Below are positions 1 through 6,053 of a stretch of DNA of 8,779 bases, in pieces (the stretch's first letter is position 1; the number at the start of each line of letters is the position of its first letter). The position numbers and the translations under genes are program-made. The stretch covers positions 1 through 8,779 of the forward strand of contig CANQLN010000038.1 in the NCBI GenBank assembly GCA_947624695.1. Reading direction: 5' to 3'. Below the pieces are notes generated by a model that was given only the letters and a program-made list of their open reading frames with translations, was not told the origin of the DNA and ran no database searches. This DNA is from an uncultured Bacilli bacterium. GTDB taxonomy: Bacteria; Bacillota_I; Bacilli_A; RF39; UBA660.

Positions 1-1
1 A

Positions 2-64
2 GAAAATAATATAGTAATAGATAGTCCAGGGCCAAATATATGCCAAGCATATTTTAGTAAATAA
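2..64 (+). CDS. C-terminal fragment of an unknown protein (5' end outside window)
   Basis: Frame 2 is open from the left edge to a TAA stop at 62-64. It encodes 20 residues that include SPGPNICQAYF. The stop lies 15 bases before the start of the next gene, whose ribosome binding site follows directly, so the two are probably co-transcribed. The fragment is too short to assign a family. No signal or motif beyond the single cysteine can be read. It could also be chance open frame, but the tight spacing favours a real gene end. Confidence 0.5.
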   Translation, partial: ENNIVIDSPGPNICQAYFSK

Positions 65-66
65 AA

Positions 67-73
67 AAAGGAG
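67..73 (+). promoter_or_regulatory. Ribosome binding site of the surface protein gene
   Basis: AAAGGAG lies six bases before the ATG at 80. It fixes the start and shows translation independent of the upstream partial gene. Confidence 0.8.
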
Positions 74-79
74 TAGATA

Positions 80-1228
80 ATGAAAAAGAGAATAATAATT
101 ATAACAATAATAATTTTATTAGTTGGAATAATAGGAATAAAAGAAATAAGAAAAAAAGAAAACAATATATTACAAGAAGTAAAGGTACAAGATCATTTTC
201 CTAATAAAGATAAAACCTTATCAATAATGATAGAGCAAGAAAGTGGTGGCTACAAAGAAGATACAAGTAGAACATCATGGCCTGACTCAGAAACATATCA
301 ATATGAGAAAGCTGAATGTACAGATGGAGATGGAGCCGCAGTATCGAGTGAAGGAGTAGTAAATTTTGAAGAAAACAACATTCATGTTAAAACTAAAAAT
401 ACTATATATTGTACATTGTATTTTAAAATAAAACCAAATGAAGTAACAGGAGCAATATTAATAGCTAATAGAACAACAAATGATGCATTACAAGATGAAC
501 CAGTAAATGGATTATATAGGTATTATGGTTCAGATACAGACGTTCAAAATAATTATATATGTTTTGGAACAACAGACCAAAATATATGTAAAGAAGATAA
601 GGAACAATATATGTATCGAATAATCGGAATAACGGATAATAGTTCATCTTCTACCAATTTAACTTTAAAAGAAGGACAACTAAAGATAATAAAGGCTACA
701 CCATCAAAAACTGATCAAGTATGGGGGCCGAGTGCTAGATTAGGATTAAGCTTTATGGATTCTACAGTTCGTAAATATTTGAATAGCACTTTTTTAAATT
801 CTATAAATGAGTCGTTTCAAAACAAGATAAGTAGCCAAGAGTGGTATATTGGAATGGATGCTTCGGCATCTGGCGACTATTTTGAGGAGGAGGTGCGTGT
901 GACTTCGGAAAGTAATTTTGATATAGGGTTGATGTATATGAGTGACTATAGTTCTTCCGGTTCTTCATATCCTTCGTGGCTATATATTGGTAATGGAATA
1001 GTAGATAATGATAAATATAGTAGTGGCGTTGAATGGACTATGACGGCATATGATGGGGATGCGCATGCTTCCGCCTATGTTGCAGCGACCAGTACAGCTC
1101 CCTGGGTCGCGTTGAAAGAGATATCGGAACCCCATCCAGTACGCCCGGTTTTTTATCTGAATCAAGATGTGTCGTTAATCGGAGATGGCTCTATTGGCAA
1201 TCCATATATAATAAAAGAGCCAGTTTAA
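80..1228 (+). CDS. Membrane-anchored surface protein with DUF6273-like C-terminal region
   Basis: The 382-residue protein has a short basic start (MKKR) and one hydrophobic segment at about residues 5-20, with no lipobox cysteine, so it is probably anchored in the membrane with the rest outside. The start is supported by AAAGGAG at 67-73, six bases upstream. Four cysteines fall in two close pairs (80/111 and 161/170) that could form disulfides. Residues 225-250 (MDSTVRKYLNSTFLN and following) and the end (VRPVFYLNQDVSL then GDGSIGNPYII) resemble the surface-protein ends I associate with DUF6273-like families of uncultured gut Bacilli. That match is from memory. Codon use changes inside the gene: the first half is AT-rich with A-ending codons, while 1021-1140 is about 54% GC by hand count. 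A role in adhesion or ligand binding is inference only. No terminator is visible after it. Confidence 0.6.
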   Translation: MKKRIIIITIIILLVGIIGIKEIRKKENNILQEVKVQDHFPNKDKTLSIMIEQESGGYKEDTSRTSWPDSETYQYEKAECTDGDGAAVSSEGVVNFEENNIHVKTKNTIYCTLYFKIKPNEVTGAILIANRTTNDALQDEPVNGLYRYYGSDTDVQNNYICFGTTDQNICKEDKEQYMYRIIGITDNSSSSTNLTLKEGQLKIIKATPSKTDQVWGPSARLGLSFMDSTVRKYLNSTFLNSINESFQNKISSQEWYIGMDASASGDYFEEEVRVTSESNFDIGLMYMSDYSSSGSSYPSWLYIGNGIVDNDKYSSGVEWTMTAYDGDAHASAYVAATSTAPWVALKEISEPHPVRPVFYLNQDVSLIGDGSIGNPYIIKEPV

Positions 1229-1247
1229 ATAATAAATAAAAATTAAA

Positions 1248-1275
1248 TTGTATTATTTGAATATTTTGTTATAAT
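1248..1275 (+). promoter_or_regulatory. Sigma-A promoter for the Fic-like gene
   Basis: A -35 box TTGTAT (1248-1253) is followed after 16 bases by a perfect -10 box TATAAT (1270-1275). A TG at 1267-1268 adds an extended -10. Transcription would start near 1282, giving a leader of about 55 bases before the ATG at 1337. The match is good, but the region is AT-rich, so some chance resemblance is possible. Confidence 0.6.
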
Positions 1276-1280
1276 TATTA

Positions 1281-1321
1281 TGTGAATAAATATTTTATAT
1301 AAATTGTTAAAATGTTTCACA
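1281..1321 (+). repeat. Inverted repeat TGTGAA...TTCACA at the start of the Fic-like transcript
   Basis: The arms TGTGAA (1281-1286) and TTCACA (1316-1321) are perfect inverted copies separated by 29 AT-rich bases. They span the predicted transcription start and end two bases before the AGGAG ribosome binding site. They could be operator half-sites or the base of a weak leader hairpin. Six-base arms at this distance are not strong evidence. Confidence 0.3.
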
Positions 1322-1322
1322 C

Positions 1323-1327
1323 AGGAG
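1323..1327 (+). promoter_or_regulatory. Ribosome binding site that decides the Fic-like start
   Basis: AGGAG lies nine bases before the ATG at 1337. The alternative TTG at 1304 has no such site, and using it would put this AGGAG inside the coding frame. The ATG is therefore preferred. Confidence 0.7.
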
Positions 1328-1336
1328 AATATAGTT

Positions 1337-2269
1337 ATGAAGAATAGAATTAAGATATTAGAACTTATAAGTATTAAAGATTTTATATGCCAAGAATTAG
1401 ATAGTTTAACATATGGTTCTGTTGAAATACGTTCTAGGGGTAAAAAGAAATACTTATATATTCATTATCGGGATGATGGTTTTCAAGTAACAAAATATTT
1501 AGGAGAGTATAATAGAGAATTACATAATACAATTATAAGTAATACTTTAATGGCTCAAGGATTAAAAAAAGAAATAAAAAGGATAGATTCAGAATTAAGA
1601 AAGTTAAATTATAATTATACGGAGTTAGATAATAGAATAAAAAGAAATATTGATTATGCAAAAAGGAATTTGGTTGATACCATTTATAAACAAGCCGTTT
1701 TAGAAGGAATAACCACTACTTATGTAGATACTGAAAGCATTATAGAAGGTGGTTTAATAAATAATATGACATCGGAAGATGTTTTGAAAATTGTTAACTT
1801 AAAACATGCTTGGGAATTTATCTTAAATAAATATGTTATTTCAAGTAAAACAGACTATTATTTACTTTGCGAAATAAATAAATTAATTGAGGAAGGTATT
1901 TATTATACTGCGGGAGAAGTAAGAAGTGTTCCGGTAAGCATCGGAGGAACTAACTGGTCTCCTACTATTCCTCTTGCTAGTTCTATAAAGGAAGAATTAG
2001 AGAGTATTTTAAATAAGAATATAAGTGATGTAGATATAGCCATAGAGTTGTTGTTATATGTTATGAAAAAACAAATATTTATTGATGGAAATAAGAGAAC
2101 AGCTATAATTTTTTGCAATCATTATTTAATATCTAAAGGTAAGGGTTTAATTGTTATTCCAGAGCATTTAACTAAAAAGTTCAAAAAACTATTAATTTCA
2201 TTTTATGAAGGAAAAAGTAAAACTGAAATTAAAGATTTTATAAAACAAAAATGTTACAGTAAAATATAA
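1337..2269 (+). CDS. Fic-domain protein with Gln in place of the catalytic His
   Basis: The 310-residue protein is a Fic-fold protein. Active Fic enzymes transfer AMP or another phosphate group to a target protein hydroxyl. The C-terminal core carries QIFIDGNKRT at residues 246-255, which matches the family motif HxFx(D/E)GN(G/K)R except that the catalytic His is Gln246 (codon CAA, 2072-2074). The phosphate-binding DGNKR is intact. The flap region is recognisable as VSIGGTNWSPTIP at about 200-212. Residues 134-139 (SIIEGG) resemble the N-terminal inhibitory helix (S/T)xxxE(G/N), with the Glu present and the Ser one place off. The first ~90 residues form a separate domain (GKKKYLYIHYRDDGFQVTKYLG, then charged helices) resembling the YyYlxyRxxGKvxxkYlG module found on some Fic proteins. 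No antitoxin gene lies within 100 bases. With His lost, AMP transfer is doubtful. A pseudo-enzyme or another chemistry is possible. Confidence 0.8.
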   Translation: MKNRIKILELISIKDFICQELDSLTYGSVEIRSRGKKKYLYIHYRDDGFQVTKYLGEYNRELHNTIISNTLMAQGLKKEIKRIDSELRKLNYNYTELDNRIKRNIDYAKRNLVDTIYKQAVLEGITTTYVDTESIIEGGLINNMTSEDVLKIVNLKHAWEFILNKYVISSKTDYYLLCEINKLIEEGIYYTAGEVRSVPVSIGGTNWSPTIPLASSIKEELESILNKNISDVDIAIELLLYVMKKQIFIDGNKRTAIIFCNHYLISKGKGLIVIPEHLTKKFKKLLISFYEGKSKTEIKDFIKQKCYSKI

Positions 2270-2287
2270 TTTTTAGTTATTAAATTA

Positions 2288-2316
2288 TTGCGAAAACTTT
2301 TATCATATGCTAAACT
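2288..2316 (+). promoter_or_regulatory. Promoter for the T-box/metG operon
   Basis: TTGCGA (2288-2293) and TAAACT (2311-2316) are 17 bases apart, each with four of six consensus bases, and TGC directly before the -10 makes it an extended type. Transcription would begin near 2323, just ahead of the T-box stem I. No terminator separates it from the Fic-like gene, so some read-through is possible. Confidence 0.5.
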
Positions 2317-2322
2317 AATTGC

Positions 2323-2531
2323 AGTTAGCAATGAATTTGTGGGATAATTATCAAATCTTTTGAAAGAGAGTTAATGGTTGGTGGAAATTAATAAAGATGA
2401 TAATTAGGTATGAACAAGGGAGCTAGGAAGCAGACGTGCTTTATAACGATAAGCGTATGATTTAATTCATAAATAAAGGTGGTACCGCGGAGCTATACTT
2501 CGTCCTTTGTTTATGAATTTTTTATATTTTT
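2323..2531 (+). promoter_or_regulatory. T-box leader, probably methionine-specific
   Basis: This leader senses uncharged tRNA in Bacillota. The hallmark T-box AAAGGTGGTACCGCGG is at 2475-2490, with the TGGTACC bulge that pairs with the tRNA acceptor end. Stem I can be drawn: lower helix 2345-2351 with 2400-2406, upper helix 2357-2360 with 2393-2396, AGAGAG at 2365-2370, and apical helix 2371-2375 with 2387-2391 around a GGTTGGTGGAA loop. The specifier position falls on ATG (2397-2399), fitting Met and the metG gene downstream. Stem III is AAGCA (2428-2432) with TGCTT (2437-2441). A1 pairs AAAGG (2475-2479) with CCTTT (2504-2508), and A2 pairs GCG with CGT. The gene order T-box, HAD, dut, metG means all are induced when Met-tRNA runs short. 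Confidence 0.9.
2464..2523 (+). terminator. Hairpin with T-run in the T-box leader, enclosing the T-box bulge
   Basis: AATTCATAAATAAAGG (2464-2479) pairs with 2504-2519 over 16 positions, including one G-T pair, and is followed by T-rich sequence from 2518 (TTTTTTATATTTTT). It has the form of an intrinsic terminator. Unlike textbook T-box leaders, its stem is the A1 antiterminator helix extended downward, so the T-box bulge lies in its loop. A rival hairpin TATGA (2456-2460) with TCATA (2467-2471) could peel away the lower part. Confidence 0.6.
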
Positions 2532-2545
2532 AAGGGAGGAAAGCA

Positions 2546-3172
2546 ATGAAAACGATAATATTTGATGTGGATAATACTTTAGTTGATTGGCCGGATGATT
2601 ATACAATGTCAGTAAAATTAGCTTTAGATAATTTAAATATTTCTTATGATAGTGATCTTCCTTTAAAAATATATAATATAGTTGATGACTATGAACAAGA
2701 GCATACTTTTTATAAAAAAGAAGAATTAATTAAATTTATAAATAAAAATTTAAATGTTAATTTACCTTTAGAATTTATTGATGAATATATAAAAACTATT
2801 GGTAATCAAGTAGCCACTAATGATGAAAATTTAGAAGAATGTTTAAAATATTTAAGTACAAAATATGATTTATTTGTTATATCAAATTGGTTTACGGAAA
2901 GTCAACGAATGCGGTTAGAAAAAATGGGTATTTTAAAATATTTTAAAAAAATATATGGAGGAGATATTAATTATTTAAAGCCTAATCCTAAAACTTTTGA
3001 TATTATTTTGAAAGACTATTCTAAAGAAGATTGTATTTATGTTGGCGATAAATTAAAAACAGATATTGAATTTGCGGAGTCATTAGGTATTAAACCTATA
3101 TGGAAAACGGAAGAAGAAAGTAATAAATATATTACAATTAAAAAAATAAGTGATTTAAAGTACATTTTGTAG
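2546..3172 (+). CDS. HAD-superfamily hydrolase (probable nucleotidase-like phosphatase)
   Basis: The 208-residue cytoplasmic protein is a subfamily IA HAD phosphatase. Motif I is FDVDNTL with nucleophile Asp7 and acid/base Asp9. Motif II is VISN with Ser113. Motif III is the Lys in YLKPNP (Lys145). Motif IV is VGDKLKTD with Asp168 and Asp173. A helical cap of about 85 residues sits between motifs I and II. Length is normal for the family. The start is set by GGGAGGA (2534-2540). It is first in the T-box operon, and its TAG stop overlaps the ribosome binding site of the dUTPase gene. HAD sequence rarely fixes a substrate. Location next to dUTPase suggests nucleotide or nucleoside monophosphate clean-up, which is inference. 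Confidence 0.85.
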   Translation: MKTIIFDVDNTLVDWPDDYTMSVKLALDNLNISYDSDLPLKIYNIVDDYEQEHTFYKKEELIKFINKNLNVNLPLEFIDEYIKTIGNQVATNDENLEECLKYLSTKYDLFVISNWFTESQRMRLEKMGILKYFKKIYGGDINYLKPNPKTFDIILKDYSKEDCIYVGDKLKTDIEFAESLGIKPIWKTEEESNKYITIKKISDLKYIL

Positions 3173-3180
3173 GAGGTATT

Positions 3181-3666
3181 ATGGAAAGATATTTTGAAAA
3201 AATAAGTTTTGAACAATTTAAAAAAGATATTAAAGATGATTTAAAATTATATGAAGAATATAAACTTCCTATTAGGAAAACAAAGCATAGTGCAGGTTAT
3301 GATTTATTAGCCATTGAAGATTTTGAAATAGCTCCTGGAGAAATTAAAAAAATTCCCACAGGTTATAAAGCTAAATTTCCGGGCGATGAAATGCTAATGT
3401 TGGTAGTGAGAAGTAGTATGGGTTTTAAGTATAATGTTCGAAATACTAACCAAGTAGGAATTATCGATAGTGATTATTATAATAACTCAGAAAATGAAGG
3501 ACATTTTTATGTATCACTTCAAAATGAAGGTGATAAAGTATATAAAGTTAAAAAAGGTGAGTCATATTCTCAAGGAATATTTATTAAATATTTAACATGT
3601 GGAGATGAAGGCGAAGGAGTACGCCAAGGAGGACTTGGAAGTACTAATAGAAAGAAGGAAAAATAA
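3181..3666 (+). CDS. dut: Trimeric-type dUTPase (dUTP diphosphatase)
   Basis: dUTPase hydrolyses dUTP to dUMP and pyrophosphate, which keeps uracil out of DNA and supplies dUMP for thymidylate synthesis. All five family motifs appear in order in this 161-residue protein: AGYDL (38-42), RSSMG (77-81), GIIDSDYYNN (93-102, with the catalytic Asp), SQGIF (130-134) and the glycine-rich RQGGLGSTN (148-156). The YYNN form of motif 3 is the one seen in Bacillus and its phages. About 37 residues precede motif 1, somewhat longer than in E. coli. AGGAGG (3171-3176) precedes the ATG and overlaps the HAD stop. The TAA stop shares one base with the metG start (TAATG). Placement in a Met T-box operon is unusual. 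Confidence 0.93.
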   Translation: MERYFEKISFEQFKKDIKDDLKLYEEYKLPIRKTKHSAGYDLLAIEDFEIAPGEIKKIPTGYKAKFPGDEMLMLVVRSSMGFKYNVRNTNQVGIIDSDYYNNSENEGHFYVSLQNEGDKVYKVKKGESYSQGIFIKYLTCGDEGEGVRQGGLGSTNRKKEK

Positions 3667-5189
3667 TGAATAAAAAATTTTATATAACAACCCCAATATA
3701 TTATCCTAGTGCGGAATTTCATATTGGGCATTGCTATACAACCATAATTGCGGATGCCATTGCTCGTTATAAAAGATTATCGGGTTATGATGTATTTTTT
3801 CAAACAGGAACAGATGAACATGGTTTAAAAATTGAAAATAAGGCGAAAGATGCGGGAGTAACTCCTAAGGAATATGTTGATAAAATAATTGAAAATGCCA
3901 AAGATTTATGGCAAAGTTTAAATATTTCTTATGATTTCTTTATTAGAACTACTGATGATTTTCATGTTAAAAGAGTTCAAGAAATATTTAAAAAATTATA
4001 TGATCAAGGCGATATTTATAAAGGAGAATATAAAGGTCTTTATTGTGTTCCTTGTGAATCTTTTTGGACGGAAACTCAAGCCGTAGACGGCAAATGTCCT
4101 GATTGTGGCAGAGATGTTACGGAAGTTACCGAAGAAGCTTATTTCTTTAAATTAAGTAAATATCAACATAAGTTAGAGGAATTTTATGAAACCCATCCGC
4201 ATTTTATTGAGCCAGAATCTAGAAAGAATGAAATGTTAAACAATTTTATTCGTCCAGGTCTTGAAGATTTGTGTGTTTCTAGAACCTCATTCACTTGGGG
4301 TATTCCGGTAACTTTTGATGAAAAACATGTTATTTATGTTTGGATTGATGCCTTAACTAATTATATTACGAGTTTAGGTTATCCCGAAGAAACCCCGGAA
4401 TTTAAAAAATATTGGCCTGCGGATTTGCATTTAGTTGGTAAAGAAATTGTGCGTTTCCATACCATTATATGGCCAGCTATTTTAATGGCTTTAGGTTTAG
4501 AGTTACCGCATCAAGTCTTTGGTCATGGTTGGTTAATTATTGATGGTGGTAAGATTAGTAAGAGTTTAGGTAATTATAAAGATCCTAGAGAATACATTAA
4601 TGCTTATGGCGTCGATGCAGTTCGTTACTTTGCTTTAAGAGAGGTTCCTTTTGGAAGTGATGGGACTTTTTCGGAAAAAGCTTTAATCACGAGAACTAAT
4701 GGTGATTTATGTAATATTTTAGGTAATTTAGTAAGCAGAACTATTCAAATGGGCATAAAATATTTTAATGGCGTTGTTAAAAATTCAGAAGTTAATGAAG
4801 ATATAGATGCTTATTTAGTTGACTCTATTAATAATTTAAAAAATGTTGTATCGGAAAAAGTTGAAGCTTTAAAAATAAACGAAGCTTTAGAAAGTATCTT
4901 TGAAGTTTTAAGAAAATGCAATAAATATATCGATGATACAACTCCTTGGGTATTAGCTAAAGATGAAGAAAAATTGCCTCGCCTTGAAACAGTTATTTAC
5001 AATTTACTTGAAGGAATAAGAATATGTGCTATTTTACTTCAAGCCTTTATTCCTACAACTTCAGAAAAAATATTTAAAGGTTTAAATATTACAGATACTA
5101 ATTTTGCAGCTTTAGATAAAAAAGAAGAAGAGTATAATTTAGGATTGGAAAAACCTGCTAATCTATTTGAAAGGATTAAAGAAGATTAA
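3666..5189 (+). CDS. metG: Methionyl-tRNA synthetase
   Basis: MetRS attaches methionine to tRNA-Met in the cytoplasm using ATP. The 507-residue protein starts with the Rossmann core, with HIGH at residues 19-22. Four cysteines (127, 130, 144, 147; CVPC and CPDC) form one zinc knuckle in the connective domain. The second ATP motif is KISKS at 296-300, a normal variant of KMSKS, followed by the helical anticodon-binding domain. The protein ends there. The C-terminal tRNA-binding/dimerisation domain of Bacillus MetS, which makes that enzyme about 650 residues long, is missing, as it is in many reduced lineages. AGAAGGAA precedes the start, which overlaps the dut stop by one base. The downstream tatD overlaps in the same TAATG way. 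This gene explains the Met specifier in the T-box leader. Confidence 0.97.
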   Translation: MNKKFYITTPIYYPSAEFHIGHCYTTIIADAIARYKRLSGYDVFFQTGTDEHGLKIENKAKDAGVTPKEYVDKIIENAKDLWQSLNISYDFFIRTTDDFHVKRVQEIFKKLYDQGDIYKGEYKGLYCVPCESFWTETQAVDGKCPDCGRDVTEVTEEAYFFKLSKYQHKLEEFYETHPHFIEPESRKNEMLNNFIRPGLEDLCVSRTSFTWGIPVTFDEKHVIYVWIDALTNYITSLGYPEETPEFKKYWPADLHLVGKEIVRFHTIIWPAILMALGLELPHQVFGHGWLIIDGGKISKSLGNYKDPREYINAYGVDAVRYFALREVPFGSDGTFSEKALITRTNGDLCNILGNLVSRTIQMGIKYFNGVVKNSEVNEDIDAYLVDSINNLKNVVSEKVEALKINEALESIFEVLRKCNKYIDDTTPWVLAKDEEKLPRLETVIYNLLEGIRICAILLQAFIPTTSEKIFKGLNITDTNFAALDKKEEEYNLGLEKPANLFERIKED

Positions 5190-5950
5190 TGTTTACTGAT
5201 AGTCATTGTCATTTATATCAAGAATATTATGATGATCTAGATACCGTTATTAAAGAAAGTACTCTTAATAAAGTAAATTGCTATATAAATGATGGCTGTG
5301 ATCAAAAAAGTAATGCCGAAGTTTTAAAACTAGTTAATATCTATGATAATATGTATGGGACGTTGGGAATTCATCCGGAAAATGTTGAAGATTATACTGA
5401 AGAAGATTTAAAATTTATTGAAGATAATCTAAATAATCCGAAGATAGTTGCGATTGGAGAAATTGGCCTTGATTATCATTATTCTAAAGAAAATAAGGAT
5501 GAACAAATAAAACTTTTGGAGTTACAATTACAAATGGCCGAAAAATATAATATGCCTGTTGTTATTCATAGTAGAGAAGCCACTTTAGATACTTTAACTA
5601 TTTTAAAGAAATATTCGGTTAAGGGCGTAATTCATTCTTTTAGTGGTTCTTTAGAAACGGCTAAAGAATACTTAAAGATAGGATACTTATTGGGTGTAAA
5701 TGGCGTTATCACTTTTAAAAATGCGAATATTAAAGATGTTATTAAAGAAATACCTTTAGATAAAATAATTTTAGAAACTGATGCACCTTATCTTACTCCT
5801 GAACCGTTTCGAGGACATAAAAATAGTCCTGCTCATATTTTAGATATTGCTAAATTTGTGGCGGAATTAAAAAATGTAAGTTTAGAAGATCTTGCTAATA
5901 TCACTAATCAAAATATCGCTAATTTATTTAAAATAAATGTTGAAAATTAA
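5189..5950 (+). CDS. tatD: TatD-family metal-dependent DNase
   Basis: TatD proteins are TIM-barrel metal nucleases of the amidohydrolase fold, active on DNA ends and linked to repair and to removal of damaged D-aminoacyl ends. At 253 residues the length is typical. The metal ligands are all present: His6 and His8 (DSHCHL), Glu91 (GEIGLDYH), His127 (VIHSREA), His149 (IHSFSG) and Asp198 (ETDAPYLTP). His62 in GIHPE is also conserved. The gene is last in the T-box operon and follows metG, as yabD follows metS in Bacillus. The start overlaps the metG stop (TAATG). The best ribosome binding site, AAGGA at 5171-5175, is rather far (13 bases), so translation probably depends on coupling. The stop codon lies inside the loop of the terminator. 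Confidence 0.93.
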   Translation: MFTDSHCHLYQEYYDDLDTVIKESTLNKVNCYINDGCDQKSNAEVLKLVNIYDNMYGTLGIHPENVEDYTEEDLKFIEDNLNNPKIVAIGEIGLDYHYSKENKDEQIKLLELQLQMAEKYNMPVVIHSREATLDTLTILKKYSVKGVIHSFSGSLETAKEYLKIGYLLGVNGVITFKNANIKDVIKEIPLDKIILETDAPYLTPEPFRGHKNSPAHILDIAKFVAELKNVSLEDLANITNQNIANLFKINVEN

Positions 5951-5969
5951 GATGTTTTCAACATTTTTT
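5935..5969 (+). terminator. Intrinsic terminator ending the metG-tatD operon
   Basis: A perfect 12-base stem, AAATGTTGAAAA (5935-5946) with TTTTCAACATTT (5955-5966), has an eight-base loop and a six-T run at 5964-5969. The left arm codes for the last residues of TatD and the stop codon is in the loop. Confidence 0.85.
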
Positions 5970-6021
5970 ACATATTTTGTAAATGTTTTATTTAAAACTA
6001 TGGCTTAGATAATCTTTTATA

Positions 6022-6030
6022 TGGTATATT
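6022..6030 (+). promoter_or_regulatory. Possible extended -10 promoter for the WG-like protein gene
   Basis: TGGTATATT gives TG plus one base plus TATATT (five of six), 24 bases before the GTG start. No good -35 box is visible at 16-18 bases upstream. Because a strong terminator ends the previous operon, a promoter is needed somewhere in 5970-6040, and this is the best candidate. Confidence 0.4.
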
Positions 6031-6041
6031 TAAAATAGATT

Positions 6042-6047
6042 AGGGTG
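6042..6047 (+). promoter_or_regulatory. Ribosome binding site that decides a GTG start
   Basis: AGGGTG lies six bases before the GTG at 6054. An in-frame GTG at 6045 sits inside this site and has no ribosome binding site of its own, so 6054 is preferred. Confidence 0.65.
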
Positions 6048-6053
6048 ATTAGA

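Noticed and set aside
465..647. Open frame on the minus strand inside the surface protein gene
   Set aside because: It is the reverse of an AT-rich coding region, has no ribosome binding site or recognisable protein pattern, and lies wholly within a well-supported gene.
980..1165. Open frame on the minus strand over the GC-richer end of the surface protein gene
   Set aside because: The plus-strand frame runs through with conserved-looking residues. The minus frame has no start signal or motif.
1021..1170. Complete diversity-generating retroelement
   Set aside because: No reverse transcriptase, accessory gene or template repeat is present in the window. Only a possible variable target end can be suggested.
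1304..1336. Upstream TTG start for the Fic-like protein
   Set aside because: The only good ribosome binding site (AGGAG, 1323-1327) serves the ATG at 1337, and the extra 11 residues include that site.
1229..1336. Antitoxin gene partner for the Fic-like protein
   Set aside because: The gap holds a promoter and leader, and no small coding frame with a ribosome binding site. The downstream gap is occupied by the T-box leader.
1903..2118. Open frame on the minus strand inside the Fic-like gene
   Set aside because: It covers the Fic flap and core motif, which explain the sequence on the plus strand.
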